Shown here in pieces: positions 7,758 to 11,354 of a stretch of DNA of 11,354 bases. Source of the stretch: Bacteroidales bacterium (GTDB lineage: Bacteria; Bacteroidota; Bacteroidia; Bacteroidales; F082). Location of the stretch: positions 1 to 11,354 of the forward strand of contig JAFRRE010000182.1 of NCBI GenBank assembly GCA_017428285.1. The letters run 5' to 3'. Below the pieces are notes generated by a model. That model searched no databases and had not been told where the DNA came from. It saw only the letters and a program-made list of their open reading frames with translations. Position numbers and translations under genes: made by a program. Position 1 is the stretch's first letter, and each line of letters starts with the position of its first letter.

Positions 7758-8945
7758 ATGAAGAACTTATTTTTAATCATTGTATTGGCCGTTGCAACTT
7801 GTTTTAAAGTTGATGCGCAAGTGATACAACTCGTTCCCGACGAAACCTACGGTCAAGGGAACAACTGGGACAAAATCTTTGACACGTATTATGACACCTT
7901 AGATGGCCGTCCCTACGGATTGCGGAAGCAACTTGTCGTTTTCGATGACGGCAAAGCCATGGTCAGCCATGCCACGAGGAACAGGTATTCCCTATTCGAT
8001 GCAAACGGCAAATTCCTGAAGGATATCACCTTGTACTTCGCTGACAAAGGCAAGAAGCCTCGTAACCTCCAACCCGTGGAAGGGAAGTTGGGTAACTTGT
8101 ATTTCACTCAGGCCAACAACACGGGCGACATTTACCTGTTTGATGACAAAGGATTGATTGTCAAGGAACTGAAAATCAAATACCAAGCCTTGGAAATGTT
8201 AGCATTGGACGACCACCACATTGCTATCTACGGAGGCACGTCGTGGACTAATAAATACAGGCACTTGGTATCCATTTTGGATACAAAAACAGGTAAGGAG
8301 AAAATCCTTTGCGATAAATTCAGTGAGTCGAGTGGAGAACTCAAAAACAAGGGCTACTTCATTTACACTGAAGGCAAAAGGGATGACATGAAAGGCCAGT
8401 GGCAAATCGCGAAAGTCAACGACAAGCTCATCGTTTCCAACCCGATAGACGGGCTGGTGAGAACCTACGATTTCAGTGGAAACAAGATTTCGGAAAAACT
8501 ATTGGATTGGGAACCACAAACCCTGACCGTTGAAGAGCAAATTGCCTTGCAAAACGCACGAATCAAGGACTTGAAAGACGAGTTGCCTGGGGAAACCGAC
8601 GAGAGAGTGCTTAGATTTTACAACGACTTTATTACCTTTTATGAAAACGGCATCCAACACATTAAAGAGCCTATCAATATGGGGTGGTTCACTATGGCCA
8701 TCAAAGGCAACGACGACAACATCCTTTTCTTTGGCGATGCCGAGGTGGCAGGCCAAAACACATTCCACGTCTATTCGGTCAGCAAAGGGCAAAGCATTTC
8801 GACAGGGTCCTTCCAATGCGAAGACTACGACCTTGCCCTAACGAAAAAGCGCTTCGTGTGCCACAATGGGTTTTACTATGGTGTCCAAGTGCTGAAGAAT
8901 TGTGATGGGATGCCGCTGCGATTGGTGAGGTTTAAGGCGAAGTGA
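7758..8945 (+). CDS. Exported propeller-like protein of the ECF sigma operon (395 aa)
   Basis: The protein starts with a signal peptide (MKNLFLIIVLAVATCFKVDA, cleaved before Q21); C15 is not in a good lipobox, so a lipoprotein is unlikely. The rest carries recurrent blade-like strands typical of six-bladed beta-propellers of Bacteroidota: YSLFDANGKFLKDI, DIYLFDDKGLIVKEL, VSILDTKTGKEKI, VRTYDFSGNKISEK and FHVYSVSKGQSIS, each a hydrophobic strand, a D-x-G/K-G turn and a second strand. A helical, charged insertion lies at about residues 258-300. No catalytic residues are recognised. Being the third gene of the sigma/anti-sigma operon (11-bp gap), it may sense or bind the signal on the outer side of the membrane, or simply be a target of the sigma factor. 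The propeller assignment is by pattern only; exact family not determined. Confidence 0.72.
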   Translation: MKNLFLIIVLAVATCFKVDAQVIQLVPDETYGQGNNWDKIFDTYYDTLDGRPYGLRKQLVVFDDGKAMVSHATRNRYSLFDANGKFLKDITLYFADKGKKPRNLQPVEGKLGNLYFTQANNTGDIYLFDDKGLIVKELKIKYQALEMLALDDHHIAIYGGTSWTNKYRHLVSILDTKTGKEKILCDKFSESSGELKNKGYFIYTEGKRDDMKGQWQIAKVNDKLIVSNPIDGLVRTYDFSGNKISEKLLDWEPQTLTVEEQIALQNARIKDLKDELPGETDERVLRFYNDFITFYENGIQHIKEPINMGWFTMAIKGNDDNILFFGDAEVAGQNTFHVYSVSKGQSISTGSFQCEDYDLALTKKRFVCHNGFYYGVQVLKNCDGMPLRLVRFKAK

Positions 8946-8965
8946 GAGATGCGTTTATTTTTACA

Positions 8966-9014
8966 AATGGCTGGGGTGATGATGTAACAATCCACCTCAG
9001 CCATTACTATTTTT
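8966..9014 (+). terminator. Rho-independent terminator after the sigma operon
   Basis: A 13-bp stem (8966-8978 AATGGCTGGGGTG with 8993-9005, one G-U pair) with a 14-nt loop is followed, after four bases, by TTTTT at 9010-9014. It lies 20 bp past the stop of the propeller-like gene. The intergenic region 8946-9119 otherwise holds only the dinD promoter. Confidence 0.8.
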
Positions 9015-9061
9015 GTCCTTCTTCATAATCAAATAGTTTGGTGGGGCAAATGTTGAGATAA

Positions 9062-9093
9062 TTTGGGGATGAAAAGAAAAAATTGTACTTTTG
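9062..9093 (+). promoter_or_regulatory. Complete Bacteroidota promoter for the dinD-mrr operon
   Basis: TTTG at 9062-9065 (-33 element) and TACTTTTG at 9086-9093 (fits TAnnTTTG, -7 element) are separated by 20 bp, the preferred spacing for the Bacteroidota primary sigma factor. The predicted transcript start is near 9100, leaving a leader of about 20 nt before dinD. No clear dyad operator (LexA-like or other) overlaps the promoter, so damage control is not supported by a visible site. Confidence 0.82.
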
Positions 9094-9108
9094 CTCTTTA
9101 AACAAAAA

Positions 9109-9123
9109 ATGAAAACGGTATGA
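9109..9123 (+). other. Possible five-codon leader reading frame (MKTV-stop) overlapping the dinD start
   Basis: ATG AAA ACG GTA TGA begins just after an A-rich run, and its stop shares bases with the dinD ATG at 9120 (ATGA). If ribosomes start at 9109 they would end on the dinD start codon, which could couple translation. It is too short to support on composition and may be chance. Confidence 0.2.
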
Positions 9124-9947
9124 AAAAAGAAGAAATCCAAGTTCTTTTTCAAAGCTATGAGGATGCAGTATGCTTAATTGATGACACAGAATGTTGGAGT
9201 GCAAGAGAATTACAGCAATTATTAGGTTATAGCCTCTGGCAAAACTTCAGTAAAGTAATTGCCAAAGCGAAAGAATCTTGCCAAAATGTCGGGCAAGAAA
9301 TCAGTGACCATTTTATTGACGTCAATAAAATGGTTACGATTGGTTCTGGTGCTGAAAGAGAAGTAGATGACATCATGCTCACCCGTTACGCATGCTATCT
9401 TGTCGCTCAAAATGGAGACCCAAGAAAACCCCAAATTGCCTTCGCCCAAACCTATTTCGCCGTGCAAACTCGCCGTGCAGAACTCATCGAGCAACGATTG
9501 CTGGAAGTGGAGCGCGTAAAAGCGCGTGCTAAACTGCAAGAAACCGAGCGTAAACTATCAGGCATCCTATATGAACGAGGGATAAACGACCAAACTTTTG
9601 CCGTTATCCGTTCAAAAGGCGACCAAGCGCTTTTCCGCTTGAGTACCAACATGATGAAACAACGTCTTGGGATGCCACAGACTCGTCCTTTGGCAGACTT
9701 TCTTCCAACAATCAGCATCAAGGCAAAGGATTTTGCAGCCGAAATGACCAGTGTCAATGTACAAACAAAAGATTTGAAAGGCGAGGCTTCCATTACAAAG
9801 GAACATGTCGATAATAATGCCGCAGTCCGCCAAATGTTGATTGAAAGAGGGATTGTGCCTGAAAACCTACCGCCTGCGGAAGATGTGAAGAAAGTGGAGC
9901 GACGTTTGGAAAGTGAGAAGAAAAAAGTTTTGAAAAACAAAAAGTAA
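9120..9947 (+). CDS. dinD: DinD-like DNA-damage-inducible protein D
   Basis: 275 residues, the usual size of the DinD family (E. coli DinD is about 274). The N-terminal half has the hallmark region [14 protein letters not shown] (25-37), HF-x4-KMV (64-72), [20 protein letters not shown] (74-93) and the signature [11 protein letters not shown] followed by [10 protein letters not shown] (94-119). Next come a charged helical stretch (about 121-148), GxxDQxFAxIRSKGDxALF (154-172) and a second conserved part with MKQRLGMP-x5-LADFLP (179-196) and [18 protein letters not shown] (227-244), ending in a Lys-rich tail. E. coli DinD is SOS-induced and inhibits RecA strand exchange; its N-terminal part resembles antirepressor-type domains of phages. 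Here it is the first gene of an operon with an Mrr nuclease 4 bp downstream, under a standard promoter. A role in damage response or in controlling the nuclease is inference. It contains a 28-bp perfect palindrome at 9307-9334. Confidence 0.92.
   Translation: MKKEEIQVLFQSYEDAVCLIDDTECWSARELQQLLGYSLWQNFSKVIAKAKESCQNVGQEISDHFIDVNKMVTIGSGAEREVDDIMLTRYACYLVAQNGDPRKPQIAFAQTYFAVQTRRAELIEQRLLEVERVKARAKLQETERKLSGILYERGINDQTFAVIRSKGDQALFRLSTNMMKQRLGMPQTRPLADFLPTISIKAKDFAAEMTSVNVQTKDLKGEASITKEHVDNNAAVRQMLIERGIVPENLPPAEDVKKVERRLESEKKKVLKNKK
9307..9334 (+). repeat. 28-bp perfect palindrome inside dinD
   Basis: ACCATTTTATTGAC followed directly by its exact reverse complement, centred between 9320 and 9321 on GAC|GTC (which includes GACGTC, an AatII-type site). 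There is no spacer. After one mismatch, two further flanking pairs also match. It spans codons 63-72 of dinD ([10 protein letters not shown]), and the minus strand encodes the same HFIDVNKMV peptide in one frame. Confidence 0.9.
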
Positions 9948-9951
9948 CGCT

Positions 9952-10872
9952 ATGGCTATACCAAAATTTGAAGATTTTCTTTATCCTTTCTTATATCAAT
10001 TAAAGGATAAAGATGTTAGCACTAAAGAGATGAAAAATGCTCTGGTGTTGCATTTTGGTCTTACGGAAGAAGATTGTTCCATAAAGACCAAAACCGGTTC
10101 AACATTTCAATTGAACGACCGCATCGGTTGGACACGACAGTGGTTACGCCGTGCCCTTTTTATAGAAATACCTCAAAGAGGCGTATATCGCATCACACAA
10201 AGAGGGAAAGATTACCTAAAGACTCATATGGATTTGAGGCAAGAAGATTTGCTCCAGTATCCAGAATATGCTGAATATGCTGGAATCCCAACTTCTTCTA
10301 AGGGAAAGCTAAAGTCAGATGGTTCAAAAGCAGTAGATGATGCTATTGAAGAGATGACTCCTACTGAGCAGATGGATGTTGCTTTCAAGAAAATCAATGA
10401 TGATTTATCAGCCGATTTGCTCCAAAAAGTTTTAGATATGAGTCCCAATTTCTTCGAGAAACTTGTGCTTGATTTACTGCTAAATATGGGGTTTGGAAGC
10501 AAGAACAAAGAGATGGCAATTGTCACTCCAACAAGTCACGACAACGGTGTAGATGGCATCATTCCCGAAGATGCTCTTAGGTTAGATAAAATATATATCC
10601 AAGCTAAACGGTATACGGACAATCCCGTTAGCAAGCCTGAAATTCACAAGTTTATTGGTGCTCTTGATGAACAAAAAGCTACCAAAGGCGTTTTCATAAC
10701 AACAAGTAAATTCACTACAGGAGCCAAAGAAACAGCCGATAAAGCCAGCAAAAAGATTGTGCTCATTGACGGCAAGAATCTTGCTGACTACATGATAGAA
10801 TACAATGTAGGAGTAAGCGAGAAAAAGGTATATGAAGTAAAGAAATTAGATTCTGACTATTTTGAAGAATAA
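9952..10872 (+). CDS. mrr: Mrr-type restriction endonuclease
   Basis: 306 residues, the usual length for Mrr. The N-terminal Mrr_N winged-helix region (about 5-90) shows KFEDFLYPFLYQL, RIGWTRQWLRRA and YRITQRGKDYL, a DNA-binding module. A linker rich in Lys, Glu and Asp follows. The PD-(D/E)xK catalytic core (about 164-283) has the helix FFEKLVLDLLLNMGFG, catalytic D201 in NGVDGII, Q217-x-K219 in YIQAKRY, then FIGALDEQ, KGVFITTSKFT and IVLIDGKNLADYM, all standard for Mrr. All expected catalytic residues are present. Mrr enzymes cut methylated or otherwise modified DNA (type IV-like) and E. coli Mrr can provoke an SOS response when triggered. No methyltransferase or specificity subunit is nearby, which fits a stand-alone type IV enzyme. 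The start at 9952 lies 4 bp after dinD, so the genes are co-transcribed. Codons look more AT-rich than in the left half of the window, a hint of transfer. Confidence 0.93.
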   Translation: MAIPKFEDFLYPFLYQLKDKDVSTKEMKNALVLHFGLTEEDCSIKTKTGSTFQLNDRIGWTRQWLRRALFIEIPQRGVYRITQRGKDYLKTHMDLRQEDLLQYPEYAEYAGIPTSSKGKLKSDGSKAVDDAIEEMTPTEQMDVAFKKINDDLSADLLQKVLDMSPNFFEKLVLDLLLNMGFGSKNKEMAIVTPTSHDNGVDGIIPEDALRLDKIYIQAKRYTDNPVSKPEIHKFIGALDEQKATKGVFITTSKFTTGAKETADKASKKIVLIDGKNLADYMIEYNVGVSEKKVYEVKKLDSDYFEE

Positions 10873-10887
10873 AAGAGTAGATAAGAA

Positions 10888-11139
10888 ATGATTGAACAAA
10901 ATCTTTTGAAATACTGTTATTTCTACAAGGGGGAAGCACTGCCACCCTTTGATCAAAACGATGGTCGCAGACTCCTATGGTTAGCTGAAAAATGGATTTG
11001 CGAAGAAGGGAATGACCTCATTAAACCAACAGACCCCAAAAAAAGCATGGCCTTGTTTGTGGAAGCTTATGTCGGCAAGTGGGCGCCATTCAAAGCATCA
11101 TCAATTATGGAATTATATTCTGCAAAACTAAAATATTGA
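10888..11139 (+). CDS. Small hypothetical protein, third gene of the dinD-mrr operon (83 aa)
   Basis: I do not recognise this family with certainty. The ATG lies 15 bp after the mrr stop and is preceded by an A-rich leader (GATAAGAA). The product is small and aromatic-rich: LLKYCYFYKGE near the N-terminus, then LLWLAEKWICEE, KSMALFVEAYVGKWAP and a C-terminal helix. It has no signal peptide or membrane segment and is probably a soluble helical protein. Shared direction, short spacing and a common terminator place it in the dinD-mrr operon, so an accessory or regulatory role towards the nuclease is possible but not shown. Confidence 0.75.
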   Translation: MIEQNLLKYCYFYKGEALPPFDQNDGRRLLWLAEKWICEEGNDLIKPTDPKKSMALFVEAYVGKWAPFKASSIMELYSAKLKY

Positions 11140-11172
11140 GATTAGTAATATCCACTTAATCCAACCTACACG

Positions 11173-11208
11173 AAACCCCTCAAAATCATATGATTATGAG
11201 GGGTTTTT
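11173..11208 (+). terminator. Rho-independent terminator of the dinD-mrr operon
   Basis: A 10-bp perfect stem AAACCCCTCA (11173-11182) with TGAGGGGTTT (11197-11206), and an inner palindrome AATCATATGATT, leads into TTTTT (11204-11208). On the minus strand it ends in only three T, so it could also weakly terminate the converging tRNA-Leu transcript, whose 3' end is 7 bp away. Confidence 0.9.
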
Positions 11209-11214
11209 CATTTG

Positions 11215-11299
11215 TACCCGAGGCCGGGCTCGAACCGGCACGCCTTTAAAGGGCAAGGGATTTTAAGTCCCTCGTGTCTACCAATTCCACCACTCAGGC
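11215..11299 (-). tRNA. tRNA-Leu (anticodon UAA)
   Basis: The minus strand folds into a class II tRNA of 85 nt. The acceptor is GCCTGAG pairing with CTCGGGT (G1-U72, as in E. coli tRNA-Leu UAA) with discriminator A73. The D arm is TGGTGGAATTGGTAGACAC, and the anticodon stem AGGGA/TCCCT encloses the loop CTTAAAA, giving anticodon TAA. A long variable arm (TGCCCTTTAAAGGCG) and the T arm GCCGG-TTCGAGC-CCGGC follow. CCA is not encoded: A73 is followed by CAA, so it must be added after transcription. Confidence 0.96.
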
Positions 11300-11307
11300 A
11301 CTTACAC

Positions 11308-11331
11308 AAAAAATCCCGACTTCCATCGGGA
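11308..11331 (-). terminator. Minus-strand terminator hairpin between tRNA-Gly and tRNA-Leu
   Basis: Read on the minus strand, TCCCGA (11331-11326), loop TGGAAG and TCGGGA (11319-11314) run straight into six T (11313-11308). It lies 5 nt downstream of the tRNA-Gly 3' end and 8 nt upstream of tRNA-Leu. It should end the tRNA-Gly transcript. Confidence 0.82.
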
Positions 11332-11336
11332 CCTTG

Positions 11337-11354
11337 TGGAGCGGAAAACGAGAC
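11337..11354 (-). tRNA. 3' end of a tRNA, probably tRNA-Gly (GCC), partial
   Basis: The last 18 bases, read on the minus strand, are GTCTCGT, the 3' acceptor strand TTTCCGC, discriminator T and an encoded CCA. This matches my memory of the end of Bacteroidota tRNA-Gly(GCC) (T arm ending GAGTCTCGT, acceptor TTTCCGCT). The rest lies outside the window, so the amino acid is not certain. Confidence 0.7.

Noticed and set aside
8946..9119. LexA-type or other dyad operator in front of dinD
   Set aside because: I looked for an inverted repeat over the promoter; only the terminator stem and trivial short matches are present.
9452..9940. 162-codon minus-strand open frame antisense to dinD
   Set aside because: It is fully inside a clear DinD gene, rich in Ser, Arg and Phe as antisense frames often are, and has no promoter or recognisable motif.
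9000..11215. Attachment-site direct repeat of the tRNA-Leu 3' end bounding the dinD-mrr block
   Set aside because: No second copy of the tRNA 3' end was seen elsewhere in the window and no integrase is present, so a complete integrated element is not supported here.

Overview
The window looks like a chromosomal piece of a Bacteroidota bacterium, most likely of the order Bacteroidales. The evidence is a C-terminal type IX secretion (T9SS) sorting domain, promoters of the Bacteroidota type (TTTG / TAnnTTTG), signal peptides cleaved just before Gln, A-rich rather than Shine-Dalgarno-like leaders before start codons, and a TANFOR-like envelope protein. The species cannot be read from the sequence.

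Left part (1-2323): the 3' end of a large secreted repeat protein. About 2.8 near-identical 195-bp repeats (65 residues, MucBP-like) are followed by seven divergent 219-bp repeats (73 residues, bacterial-repeat / InlB-B-like) and a T9SS sorting domain. A strong hairpin terminator closes it.

Middle part (2455-6730): a two-gene envelope operon. It holds a putative 655-residue outer-membrane beta-barrel protein and a 719-residue exported protein with a TANFOR-like N-terminus and two Fn3-like modules, followed by a terminator. Next (6848-9014) comes a compact ECF sigma factor / zinc-finger anti-sigma / exported propeller-like protein operon. The first two genes overlap by ATGA, the third follows after 11 bp, and the operon has its own terminator.

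Right part (9062-11208): a textbook Bacteroidota promoter drives dinD, an Mrr-type restriction endonuclease gene 4 bp downstream, and a small unknown gene. This looks like a damage-linked or defence-type module, closed by a hairpin terminator. It abuts the 3' end of a tRNA-Leu(UAA) gene on the opposite strand, the usual position of inserted accessory DNA. No attachment-site repeat or integrase is visible in the window. At the right edge lies the 3' end of a tRNA-Gly gene, separated from tRNA-Leu by a perfect minus-strand terminator hairpin.

Most individual genes belong to recognisable families. The best candidates for something undescribed are the dinD-mrr-small ORF cassette, a 28-bp perfect palindrome inside dinD that encodes the same peptide on both strands, and the barrel/TANFOR-like pair.
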